Source: Corynebacterium sp. (lineage in GTDB: Bacteria > Actinomycetota > Actinomycetes > Mycobacteriales > Mycobacteriaceae). Taken from it: DNA of 6,274 nucleotides. Where the stretch lies: positions 1 to 6,274 of the forward strand of contig NZ_JAPJNQ010000101.1 of assembly GCF_030826625.1 (NCBI RefSeq). The letters are read 5' to 3'. Every line of letters begins with the position of its first letter. Position 1 is the first letter of the stretch. Positions 1 to 5,791 of the stretch are shown here, piece after piece. Below the pieces are notes generated by a model. The model did not search any database. It had not been told where the DNA came from and worked only from the letters and a program-made list of their open reading frames with translations. The translations under genes were made by a program, and so were the position numbers.

Positions 1-467
1 CGTTGAATACCTTCGACGGTTTGTAAGTAAAGTCCTTGGGATTGACGTGCGAAATCAGGGGCGATGTAGAAGATGGTGCCGCCGACGATGCCGACGAATC
101 CGCCCAGGGTTATTAACGCCGCAAGAGAACTGGGAAAGCCAGCTTTGCGCAGTCGCGAAGACACTGGTGCCAACACGGTGCAAATAATCAGCGCGAAGGT
201 GATCGGCAAGACACCAGCCCAGAATCGGCCTAAAATCCTCCCCAGCAGATATAGGAATACCCCGAGGATGATCAGGCGTAGTGCCCAAGTTGCGGCTTGT
301 TTGATGCCGTGCCCGAGCACGACGGAACGATCGACTTGGTCACCAGGCGGGTGCGGGGTGATATCAGACCATTCGATGTCCTGTGATGCCGCAGCGTCCT
401 GTGATGCCGCAGCATGCTCACTGGGATCGGCTGGTCGGTTCGACTTCGTACTCACGTTTAATATCAT
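1..467 (-). CDS. AI-2E family (UPF0118) transporter, N-terminal part, truncated by window edge
   Basis: Translating the minus strand gives about 155 residues that run off the left edge. Residues 1-55 are polar and probably cytoplasmic, followed by hydrophobic segments near 60-78, 82-103 and 113-135. The order LxxLGRxLGRFWAGVLPITFALIICTVLAPVSSRLRKAGFP then a further helix is typical of the start of the AI-2E/UPF0118 permease family (usually 350-450 residues, about 8 membrane helices). The family exports or takes up small molecules, and some members act as ion antiporters; the substrate cannot be told here. The ATG at 467 sits just after in-frame stops and 5 nt behind a TGTAAT hexamer, so a leaderless start is possible; a GTG at 455 in the same frame is the alternative. 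The N-terminal tail carries a perfect 18-bp tandem duplication (AAASQD twice, residues 19-30). The gene is divergent from ychF with a 70-nt gap. Family call is fairly sure, start is not. Confidence 0.82.
   Translation of the reverse strand, partial: MILNVSTKSNRPADPSEHAAASQDAAASQDIEWSDITPHPPGDQVDRSVVLGHGIKQAATWALRLIILGVFLYLLGRILGRFWAGVLPITFALIICTVLAPVSSRLRKAGFPSSLAALITLGGFVGIVGGTIFYIAPDFARQSQGLYLQTVEGIQ
378..413. repeat. Perfect 18-bp tandem duplication inside the transporter N-terminus
   Basis: Two adjacent identical 18-bp units occupy 378-395 and 396-413. Read on the minus strand each unit encodes six residues (AAASQD), so the copy number changes length in frame within the polar cytoplasmic tail of the transporter. 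This looks like a recent slippage duplication. Confidence 0.95.
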
Positions 468-472
468 GCCTT

Positions 473-478
473 ATTACA
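473..478 (-). promoter_or_regulatory. Possible -10 element for the AI-2E transporter gene, leaderless type
   Basis: On the minus strand TGTAAT lies 5 nt before the ATG at 467. Transcription from such a hexamer would begin at or next to the A of the start codon. No well-spaced ribosome binding site precedes this ATG (AAGG is only 1 nt away). No clear -35 was seen, which is common in corynebacteria. A perfect 10-bp palindrome (GCCTCGAGGC, 480-489) lies directly upstream, within the promoter spacer. Confidence 0.35.
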
Positions 479-524
479 GGCCTCGAGGCGAAGGAGTATT
501 GGGCAAGGAGTGTGGGCGATGCGT

Positions 525-530
525 TAGGAT
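525..530 (+). promoter_or_regulatory. Ambiguous -10-like hexamer / ribosome binding site before ychF
   Basis: TAGGAT ends 7 nt before the GTG start of ychF. It can be read as a -10 hexamer that would give a leaderless or near-leaderless transcript, or its AGGA (526-529, 8 nt from the GTG) can serve as a Shine-Dalgarno site on a longer transcript. The sequence alone does not decide. Two stronger AAGGAG motifs lie further upstream (491-496 and 505-510) but are not placed for the ychF start. Confidence 0.35.
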
Positions 531-537
531 ACAGCGT

Positions 538-1623
538 GTGAGTCTTACACTAGGAATCGTCGGATTGCCCAATGTTGGCAAATCCACTCTGTTTAATGCC
601 CTGACCCGTAGCGACATTCTGGCAGCGAATTATCCATTCGCCACCATCGAGCCCAACGTCGGCCAGGTGGAGTTGCCAGATCCACGATTGCGTCGTTTGG
701 CTGAGATTTTCTCGTCCGAGCGAATCTTGCCTGCCATCGTTTCCTTCGTGGATATTGCAGGCATCGTGAAAGGAGCTTCCGAAGGCGAAGGCATGGGCAA
801 TGCTTTCTTATCAAACATTCGAGAAGCTGACGCGATTTGCCAGGTTGTGCGCGCTTTTGACGACGACAACGTCATCCACGTCGATGGCAAAGTTGATCCC
901 ACCGCTGATATTTCCATCATCAATACCGAGTTGATCCTGGCAGATCTACAAACCTTGGAAAAGGCCCTGCCGCGCTTGGAAAAAGAGGCGAAGAAAAACA
1001 AAGACCTCGCCAACGTAGTGGAGTCGGCAAAATCCGCGCGTTCGATTCTGGAAGATGATCGCACACTGTTTTCTGCTGCTAAATCCGATGAAATCGACTT
1101 GGCGCCGTTGCGTGAGCTGCATTTGATGACGACCAAGCCTTTCTTATACGTCTTCAACTCTGATGAAGGCGTGCTCACCGATGAGGCAAAACGCGCGGAG
1201 TTAGCAGAACTAGTTGCACCGGCAGATTGCGTGTTCTTGGATGCAAAAACGGAAACTGAGTTGCTGGAACTCGAAGAGGAAGAGGCAGCCGAGCTTCTGG
1301 AATCCGTTGGCCAGAGTGAGCCAGGATTGAATACCCTGGCGCGCGCTGGTTTCGAGACGCTTGGTTTGCAGACGTACCTGACGGCCGGGCCGAAAGAGGC
1401 ACGTGCCTGGACCGTAAAGAAAGGTGCTACTGCTCCGCAGGCAGCCGGAGTTATCCACTCAGACTTTGAAAAGAAGTTCATTAAAGGAGAAATCGTCTCC
1501 TTTAATGATCTCGATGCAGCTGGTTCGATGGTTGCTGCCCGCAATGCCGGAAAAGTTCGCCTCGAGGGCAAGGATTACATCATGCAAGACGGCGACGTCT
1601 GCGATTGGAAGACCGGCGCCTAA
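538..1623 (+). CDS. ychF: Redox-regulated ATPase/GTPase YchF (OLA1 family)
   Basis: The 361-residue product matches the usual YchF length (about 363) and begins SLTLGIVGLPNVGKST. The G1 loop is GLPNVGKS at residues 9-16, the switch I threonine falls in FATI (34-37), and G3 is DIAG (72-75). The G4 position reads NSDE (207-210), not NKxD, the change that gives this Obg-related family its preference for ATP over GTP. A charged helical region covers about 130-180 and the C-terminal TGS domain about 278-361 (FETLGLQTYLTAGPKEARAWTVKKG). YchF binds ribosomes and is linked to stress and redox responses; it acts in the cytoplasm. The GTG at 538 is chosen because family alignments start there; the frame stays open upstream to position 73, but that part is antisense to the transporter gene and has no family similarity. 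yhhQ follows after 42 nt and may be co-transcribed. Confidence 0.97.
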   Translation: MSLTLGIVGLPNVGKSTLFNALTRSDILAANYPFATIEPNVGQVELPDPRLRRLAEIFSSERILPAIVSFVDIAGIVKGASEGEGMGNAFLSNIREADAICQVVRAFDDDNVIHVDGKVDPTADISIINTELILADLQTLEKALPRLEKEAKKNKDLANVVESAKSARSILEDDRTLFSAAKSDEIDLAPLRELHLMTTKPFLYVFNSDEGVLTDEAKRAELAELVAPADCVFLDAKTETELLELEEEEAAELLESVGQSEPGLNTLARAGFETLGLQTYLTAGPKEARAWTVKKGATAPQAAGVIHSDFEKKFIKGEIVSFNDLDAAGSMVAARNAGKVRLEGKDYIMQDGDVCDWKTGA

Positions 1624-1665
1624 AACGGGTGCGGACGGCTCACGACAGGCTGAAAGAAAAACAAG

Positions 1666-2373
1666 ATGGCTGCAAAAACCAGTAAAAACAGTGATAGTTC
1701 GACCCAAGCACGCTATATCCCGGTGCGTGCTGGGCTGTATCCCATTTTTGTTGCGGCGTTTGTCGTGGTGTTCGTCATCTCGAATATCACTGCGAGCAAA
1801 GGGGTGACGATCGGGCCGTTGGTCACTGATGGTGCGTTTTTCTTATTCCCCATTGCCTATGTTATCGGCGATGTGCTCGCCGAATGCTATGGATTTAAAG
1901 CTACGAGGGTTGCGATCTGGACTGGTTTTGCCGCTGCGTTGGGTGCTGTGATCGCGTTTTATATTGCGATTTGGTTGCCTGCGGCTGATTTCTATGAAAA
2001 TCAAGAAGCCTTTTCCACTGTGCTGGGCTTCGTGCCACAGATTGTTGCTGCTTCGTTGGCTGGCTATGCTGTTGGCCAGCTGCTCAATGCTTGGGTGCTT
2101 ACCAAGATGAAAAGCCGGAACGCCGCAGCCCCGTTGTGGCAACGACTAATGGGCTCTACGGTGGTTGGCGAATTCGGTGACACACTGGTGTTTTGCCTGA
2201 TCGCAGCAACAGCGATTGGTATCAGCACCGTGCCTGATTTCGTGAATTATGTGGTTGTCGGTTTCGTGTGGAAAACCTTGATGGAAGCCATTTTGCTGCC
2301 GGTTACCTACAAGGTTGTAGCTTGGGTGAAGCAGCGCGAAATGCCGTCCAGTACTGCGTCGTCGACAGCGTAG
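1666..2373 (+). CDS. yhhQ: Queuosine-precursor transporter, YhhQ/VUT family (DUF165)
   Basis: The 235-residue product has about six membrane helices: roughly 22-42, 55-75, 82-104, 116-145, 168-187 and 192-222. Family landmarks are the early SNI (39-41), the DGAFFLFPIAYVIGDVLAECYG segment (55-76), GEFGDTLVFC (168-177) and KTLMEAILLPVTYKVVAW (203-220). E. coli YhhQ takes up preQ0/preQ1 for tRNA wobble-base modification, so this protein probably imports a deazapurine in the cytoplasmic membrane for a TGT enzyme encoded elsewhere; no queuosine gene is visible here. The polar 20-residue N-terminus is longer than in E. coli, and the tail is Ser/Ala/Thr-rich. The ATG at 1666 has only a weak purine-rich stretch (GAAAGAAAAACAAG) ahead of it, and the gene may be read from the ychF transcript. 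Exact substrate is inferred from the family. Confidence 0.88.
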   Translation: MAAKTSKNSDSSTQARYIPVRAGLYPIFVAAFVVVFVISNITASKGVTIGPLVTDGAFFLFPIAYVIGDVLAECYGFKATRVAIWTGFAAALGAVIAFYIAIWLPAADFYENQEAFSTVLGFVPQIVAASLAGYAVGQLLNAWVLTKMKSRNAAAPLWQRLMGSTVVGEFGDTLVFCLIAATAIGISTVPDFVNYVVVGFVWKTLMEAILLPVTYKVVAWVKQREMPSSTASSTA

Positions 2374-2398
2374 CCTGATCGCCCGGTGGTGGATAGGG

Positions 2399-2404
2399 CA
2401 TAAT
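2399..2404 (+). promoter_or_regulatory. Likely -10 element for the PIG-L gene, leaderless start
   Basis: CATAAT, one mismatch from TATAAT, ends 7 nt before the ATG at 2412, so transcription would start at or one base before the start codon. The only purine-rich stretch (GGATAGGG, 2391-2398) is 13 nt away from the ATG, too far for a good ribosome binding site. No clear -35 is present. Confidence 0.45.
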
Positions 2405-2411
2405 CGCTGCT

Positions 2412-3152
2412 ATGGGAGCACAACAAACTGAGCAAACAGGCGAAGGCCGAGCGTTAGAGAATCTAGATCTTTCCGGAATCGAGAAGGTTTTAGTAGTCGT
2501 TGCCCATCCCGATGATCCCGAATACGGCCTGTCAGCTGCAACGAATTCGTGGATCAGCCAGGAAGGCATTGAAGTCGGCTATCTTTTGTTGACTTCAGGC
2601 GAAGCAGGAATTGCATCGCTCGCGCCGGAGGAATGTGGCCCGCTGCGCGCCGATGAACAACGCAAGGCTTGTGATGCGATCGGTGTTGATTCCTTAGAGA
2701 TCCTCGATTTTCCTGATGGTCATTTGGTGTACAACCTGGAGCTGCGCAAAGCTATTACCCGCAAGATTCGCCAGTTTCAGCCTGATGCCATAGTCGTTTT
2801 GCCGATGAGCCTGGAACTACCCATGGGACTCAACCAGGCTGATCACCGCGTGGCTGGTTTAGCTGCTCTCGATGCTGCGCGGGATGCAGCCAATCCCTGG
2901 GTTTTTCGCGAACTCACCGAATCCGCTTGGGCTACGACGAAATTTTGGATCGTGAACGACCTGGAATCGGATTATGTCTATCGTGTCAGTGATGCTGACG
3001 AACGTGCCGCGATTAATTCGCTGGCATCCCATGAGCAATACTTAGCAGCGTTGGACGATCACCCCGCGGCGGAAGATTTTATTCCACTGGTGCTGCGCGG
3101 AGAAGACCCGAATGCGCCTGCGCAGGTGAAATTTAAAGTCTATGATCTTTAA
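2412..3152 (+). CDS. PIG-L (LmbE-like) family zinc deacetylase
   Basis: The 246-residue product carries the PIG-L zinc motif AHPDDPEYG (31-39) at the end of the first beta strand, TSGEAGI (61-67), the DFPDGHL segment (99-105), and NQADHR (141-146). H32, D35 and H145 are the expected zinc ligands, with D34 the likely general base. Family members remove acetyl groups from N-acetylglucosamine-type substrates. In actinobacteria MshB and Mca are relatives in mycothiol metabolism, but this protein is shorter than those (about 290) and looks like the separate 240-residue actinobacterial group that ends in SxxSHEQYLxxL. I would therefore not call it mshB; its substrate is unknown. It is soluble, without a signal peptide. 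The ATG at 2412 is the only sensible start, 38 nt after yhhQ and behind its own -10-like hexamer. Its TAA stop interlocks with that of the convergent gene at 3149. Confidence 0.9.
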   Translation: MGAQQTEQTGEGRALENLDLSGIEKVLVVVAHPDDPEYGLSAATNSWISQEGIEVGYLLLTSGEAGIASLAPEECGPLRADEQRKACDAIGVDSLEILDFPDGHLVYNLELRKAITRKIRQFQPDAIVVLPMSLELPMGLNQADHRVAGLAALDAARDAANPWVFRELTESAWATTKFWIVNDLESDYVYRVSDADERAAINSLASHEQYLAALDDHPAAEDFIPLVLRGEDPNAPAQVKFKVYDL

Positions 3153-3883
3153 GGATCACTAGGTTCTGCAGGCATCACTGGGCTCGTGACGGTCCGGGCT
3201 CCGTTAGGTAGGGGAGAGGCGAATGCTGTCGCCGGGTAGATATCTAGTGGTTGTGCCAGGCTAGGTATCTGCACCATGTGCGGTTTCGCGTGCGGCAGAG
3301 CAACCACCATGGCACCAGCCGAGCAATAAGCACGAACATTCAACGGTGGCGTTACCGGCTCATCGACGTCAATCGTGCCTAATTTATTGTCATCGATGAA
3401 TACACTGTTTCCTGTGACAATCGCGTACAGATGCGATAAACCGTAATTTCGCATGTCATAGTCCGAATGCACCGGGAGATATCGCGAACCTGTGGCTACC
3501 GGACCCTCAGGATTGTTGGCGCTGACTATCCACGGTGCGATCGGTGCCAAAATGTCGACGCCAATTTGTCCTGCGGAGACAGTGATGCGAGCAGTGGCTT
3601 CGATTCTCACCGCGCGCAAGGCCTGCAACGCCTCAACGTCGCCAAGAATCGCGATGATGCCGGTGTGGGCGCGCACCCGCCACGTACCGTGAAAAGTCAT
3701 TGTCACGCTGATGTCGAATTGCTTGGGTTGGTTGCCAGGAAAACGGGCGTGGCGACCTTGTGGTTGGTCGACGAAGATCGCAGAAAGCCCGAGAACTGCG
3801 GCGCTAAAAACGCGCTGGGCAGGTAGGGGATCGCTGACGTGTACGGCGCTGGCGGGCAGCGGAAAATTTTGCACTTCGATCAC
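3149..3883 (-). CDS. Hypothetical protein, unrecognised
   Basis: An open frame of 244 codons on the minus strand; I do not recognise the family. It is read as real because it is by far the longest frame in this stretch, fits exactly between the stop of the PIG-L gene and the divergent zupT remnant, and the competing plus-strand frames are short and low in quality. The product has one short hydrophobic patch (24-38) but no clear signal peptide or membrane helix. The middle (about 57-125) alternates hydrophobic and polar residues like beta structure (FDISVTMTF, RVRAHTGIIAILGDV, EATARITVS, GVDILAPIAPWIV). The last 70 residues are rich in Pro and Ala. There is one cysteine (187). The start is the GTG at 3883; a GTG three codons later (3874) has a better spaced AGGG and is an equal candidate. 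Function unknown. Confidence 0.65.
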   Translation of the reverse strand: MIEVQNFPLPASAVHVSDPLPAQRVFSAAVLGLSAIFVDQPQGRHARFPGNQPKQFDISVTMTFHGTWRVRAHTGIIAILGDVEALQALRAVRIEATARITVSAGQIGVDILAPIAPWIVSANNPEGPVATGSRYLPVHSDYDMRNYGLSHLYAIVTGNSVFIDDNKLGTIDVDEPVTPPLNVRAYCSAGAMVVALPHAKPHMVQIPSLAQPLDIYPATAFASPLPNGARTVTSPVMPAEPSDP

Positions 3884-3946
3884 CCTGACTGACGTTGTTG
3901 CATTGATGCTTTTGAGTTGACGTAGCGAAATTATTGGAGTTTCGCG

Positions 3947-3972
3947 TGTTCAACGTGCCTGAATATTGAACA
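3947..3972. promoter_or_regulatory. Inverted repeat upstream of the zupT remnant, possible operator
   Basis: TGTTCAA (3947-3953) and TTGAACA (3966-3972) form a perfect 7-bp inverted repeat with a 12-nt spacer. It ends 8 nt before the -10-like TGTAAT and therefore covers the -35 area. This is where a repressor of a metal-transport gene would be expected, but the sequence does not match any binding site I can name. Confidence 0.4.
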
Positions 3973-3980
3973 ACACCTAG

Positions 3981-3986
3981 TGTAAT
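3981..3986 (+). promoter_or_regulatory. Likely -10 element of the zupT remnant, leaderless start
   Basis: TGTAAT ends 6 nt before the ATG at 3993 and no ribosome binding site is visible, so the original gene was probably transcribed from its own start codon. The -35 region is not clear and is covered by the inverted repeat at 3947-3972. Confidence 0.4.
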
Positions 3987-3992
3987 GAGTCG

Positions 3993-4430
3993 ATGTACGA
4001 GACTTCCACGATTCTCTTCGCTTTTGCGTTGACACTGGCAGCCGGAATTTCCACAGGCATCGGCGGTGCCATCGCGGTGGTGAAAAACCGCCCAGGCCCG
4101 GTGTTCATGGCGACATCCCTGGGGTTATCCGCCGGGGTAATGCTGTATGTCTCTTAAGCAACCGGATCACGGTGGAAAGCATTCGCTGCCGCGACAGCTT
4201 CGGGGTTGGCTGAACCAATCGGGGCGCTGGTCGGTTTTGCGCTGCTAATGCCCGTCATGGGACCCGAGGCACTGGGGTTTGTGTTTGCTGCAGTCGCCGG
4301 TGTGATGGTGTTTATCAGTTTGGACAAGCTTTTGCCGACGGCGGTCGTTACCGGGCGTCACCACGCCGCGGTTTATGGGTTAATTGGGGGAATGGCGATT
4401 ATGGCGATTTCACTTTTGCTGGGTGCCTAG
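3993..4430 (+). pseudogene. zupT: zupT (ZIP family metal transporter) with internal deletion and in-frame stop
   Basis: Two pieces of a ZupT-type ZIP transporter lie in the same frame. Codons 1-54 (3993-4154) read MYETSTILF...GLSAGVMLYVS, matching the first helices of the family. A TAA follows at 4155-4157. The next 90 codons (4158-4427) start ATGSRWKAF and run through SGLAEPIGAL, AAVAGVMVFISLDKLLP and YGLIGGMAIMAISLLLGA, which is the C-terminal third. In E. coli ZupT these pieces are separated by roughly 115 residues that include both metal-binding HNxPEG motifs; those are absent here. The usual length is about 255-270, against 144 remaining. The net loss preserves the frame, with a stop at the junction. 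The product cannot be a working Zn/Mn/Fe importer. Both fragments still look well conserved, so the loss is probably recent, though SLDKLLP differs from the usual SLDELLP. An assembly error at the junction is possible. Confidence 0.9.
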
Positions 4431-4975
4431 CTGTGACCGAGCCCTGTTATTGGTGGGGTGAGCGTGAAAGAGCCCGGGGCTGCCCACTCCACGGGCATAC
4501 CGAGCGAATCTAACCACGCAAGTGCATCATCATTGTGCCTGGTGATCCCGTCGACAGCGCGGAGCGTGGCTTCGATGGCATGCTCCGCATCATCGGCAGT
4601 GATCTGACCTTGCGCAGTTGCTTCTGCTAGCTCGTCTATATCGAGCACTTCAACTTGGTGGCCGGTCAGCGAAACAATGTCGATGTACAAATCGCGTGTG
4701 TGCCACGAATGAGAGCTGACGTCGATATCGACGATGTCGATGTAATAATCCTGGGGTTTTTCGTAGCCCGGCCGGAAATGGAAGATGCTCACTCGCAGGG
4801 AGAGTTGCGGCAGCAGCCAAGATTCGAGGTAGCCGAATTGTGGGTGGTCAGCGCCTCGTGCCATATACAAGCCGAAGTCGGTTGAAAGATAGGAATCGAC
4901 GGTGCGGTGGAATCCCTTGGGATCGACATTGACCTTCTCGGTGATCATAAAGGTCTCTTTTTTGACTGGATGCAT
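4427..4975 (-). CDS. DUF402 domain-containing protein (FomD/Ntdp-like)
   Basis: The 182-residue product starts MHPVKKETF and shows the DUF402 pattern: DPKGFHRTVDSY (18-29), WGLYMAR-like FGLYMARG (34-41), YLESWLLP (49-56), then DYYIDIVDIDV (77-87) and RDLYIDIV (94-101). The acidic residues in the last two strands (D80, D83, D85, D95, D99 region) are those that bind divalent metal in characterised members. Known relatives are nucleoside di/triphosphate phosphatases (S. aureus Ntdp) and FomD, which hydrolyses a cytidylyl intermediate in fosfomycin synthesis, so a small nucleotide hydrolase is the best guess; the substrate is unknown. It is cytoplasmic, with no signal or membrane segment. The ATG at 4975 comes 4 nt after the stop of the secreted-protein gene and lacks a clear ribosome binding site, which suggests translational coupling. 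The frame is open upstream to 5422, but that stretch overlaps the better upstream gene. The TAG stop interlocks with that of zupT. Confidence 0.88.
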   Translation of the reverse strand: MHPVKKETFMITEKVNVDPKGFHRTVDSYLSTDFGLYMARGADHPQFGYLESWLLPQLSLRVSIFHFRPGYEKPQDYYIDIVDIDVSSHSWHTRDLYIDIVSLTGHQVEVLDIDELAEATAQGQITADDAEHAIEATLRAVDGITRHNDDALAWLDSLGMPVEWAAPGSFTLTPPITGLGHS

Positions 4976-4979
4976 GGGG

Positions 4980-5741
4980 TTAACCAGTGATGAGTGCGGC
5001 GGTTGGGAAATAATTGCAGGTGCTGTTGTGAGTGTGCACGCTGCCTTCGAGTACGGCGATGATGGTGCCGCGGCCAGTATCGGCGACCCCAGAAATAGTG
5101 GCAGGACCTTCCGGGTTGATGCCATGGTTACCCAGCGCCGTGGTGCCAAATTTCCCGTTGCTGAGATTAAACCAGTGGGCCCGCATGTCTTGATTTTGGG
5201 CGGCGGGCGCGGTACCCAGCGCGGTGAATAGGAAGGCAGTTTCATGAGCTGCGGCACCCGGTGCCGGAATTTCTGCGGGGCCCGGAACTGCAATAGCCGT
5301 ACCAACGCTGTCATGTGTGCCATCGATGCACGATCCGGCAACTGTCGGCCAGCCAAACTGTGTGAACCGTGGACCATCTTCTGGCAAATCGGGTCCACCG
5401 GTTTCGCCTGCACCAATCGCAAAATCCAGAGCCTGCAAAATAGCCTCTCGGGCTTGAGGTGGCACCCATGGTTGGTGTGCGAATTGTCGGATTTGTGCTG
5501 CGCTTTCTGGGGTTGGTCGGCCTAGGTGATCAACTGGTGAATATCGTGCGAAGAGATCGTCAAGTTGACTGCTGTACAGGTGCTGTTTGCTAGCAGAAAG
5601 CTGCGTGCTGGAGGCTTGATTGAGGTTTATGCTCTGGGCTTGCGCCGAGGGTGCAGCTGGGGCAAGCAGAGCGAGGCTGGCGGCGATAGTAGTGACCGCG
5701 GTGCGTGCCCCGATCATGCGTGGGCGGGCGGCTGCAAGCAT
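4980..5741 (-). CDS. Secreted protein with N-terminal signal peptide, function unknown
   Basis: The 253-residue product begins with a Sec signal peptide: basic start with Arg at 6, 8 and 13, hydrophobic core about 15-29, and probable cleavage after AQA (residues 34-36, SAQAQS). There is no twin-arginine motif or lipobox. Residues 37-110 are mostly helical and polar. From about 122 comes a compact glycine-rich domain: DGPRFTQFGWPTVAGSC (122-138), AVPGPAEIPAPG (151-162), ETAFLFTALGTAPA (167-180), GINPEGPATISGVADTG (207-223), ending STCNYFPTAALITG. The only two cysteines (138 and 242) are both in this domain and may pair as a disulfide. It resembles exported proteins of mycolic-acid actinobacteria, but I cannot name its function. 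The ATG at 5741 has a strong GGAGGA ribosome binding site. It is the first gene of an operon with DUF402, 4 nt downstream. Confidence 0.86.
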   Translation of the reverse strand: MLAAARPRMIGARTAVTTIAASLALLAPAAPSAQAQSINLNQASSTQLSASKQHLYSSQLDDLFARYSPVDHLGRPTPESAAQIRQFAHQPWVPPQAREAILQALDFAIGAGETGGPDLPEDGPRFTQFGWPTVAGSCIDGTHDSVGTAIAVPGPAEIPAPGAAAHETAFLFTALGTAPAAQNQDMRAHWFNLSNGKFGTTALGNHGINPEGPATISGVADTGRGTIIAVLEGSVHTHNSTCNYFPTAALITG

Positions 5742-5745
5742 GTGG

Positions 5746-5751
5746 TCCTCC
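5746..5751 (-). promoter_or_regulatory. Strong ribosome binding site for the secreted-protein gene
   Basis: GGAGGA on the minus strand lies 4 nt before the ATG at 5741 and fixes this start. It is the strongest such site in the window, in contrast to the leaderless-type starts of several neighbours. Confidence 0.8.
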
Positions 5752-5791
5752 GTGAACCGTTGGTTGGGTTGTGCAGGGGTAGGTCTAGTAT

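Noticed and set aside
55..288. 77-codon minus-strand frame inside the transporter gene
   Set aside because: It is an alternative frame of the same strand; the frame giving hydrophobic helices and AI-2E features is the real one.
73..537. Upstream extension of the ychF frame by 155 codons
   Set aside because: YchF proteins begin at SLTLGIVGLPNVGKS; the extension has no family similarity and is antisense to the AI-2E transporter gene, which shows clear membrane helices.
630..1571. 313-codon frame antisense to ychF
   Set aside because: Ser/Ala/Arg-rich low-quality translation exactly opposite a strongly conserved gene; a shadow of its codon usage.
1424..1807. 127-codon plus frame bridging ychF and yhhQ
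   Set aside because: Overlaps the ends of two clear genes in another frame and shows no family features.
1843..2142. 99-codon minus frame opposite yhhQ
   Set aside because: Antisense to a well-recognised membrane transporter, with no recognisable content.
2412..3152. Naming the PIG-L gene mshB or mca
   Set aside because: Length and the segment around the third zinc ligand differ from those enzymes; only the family can be supported.
3143..3156. Near-palindrome GATCTTTAAGGATC at the convergent stops as a terminator
   Set aside because: The arms are only four perfect base pairs around TTAA with no GC-rich stem or T-run; it is better explained by the interlocked stops.
3467..3826. 119-codon plus-strand frame opposite the hypothetical gene (and shorter ones at 3492 and 3711)
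   Set aside because: Cys/Arg-rich, short, no ribosome binding site, and competes with an uninterrupted 244-codon frame that fits the gene layout.
4976..5422. Upstream extension of the DUF402 frame to 331 codons
   Set aside because: The DUF402 family starts near HPVKKETF, and this stretch is covered in another frame by the secreted-protein gene with signal peptide and strong ribosome binding site.
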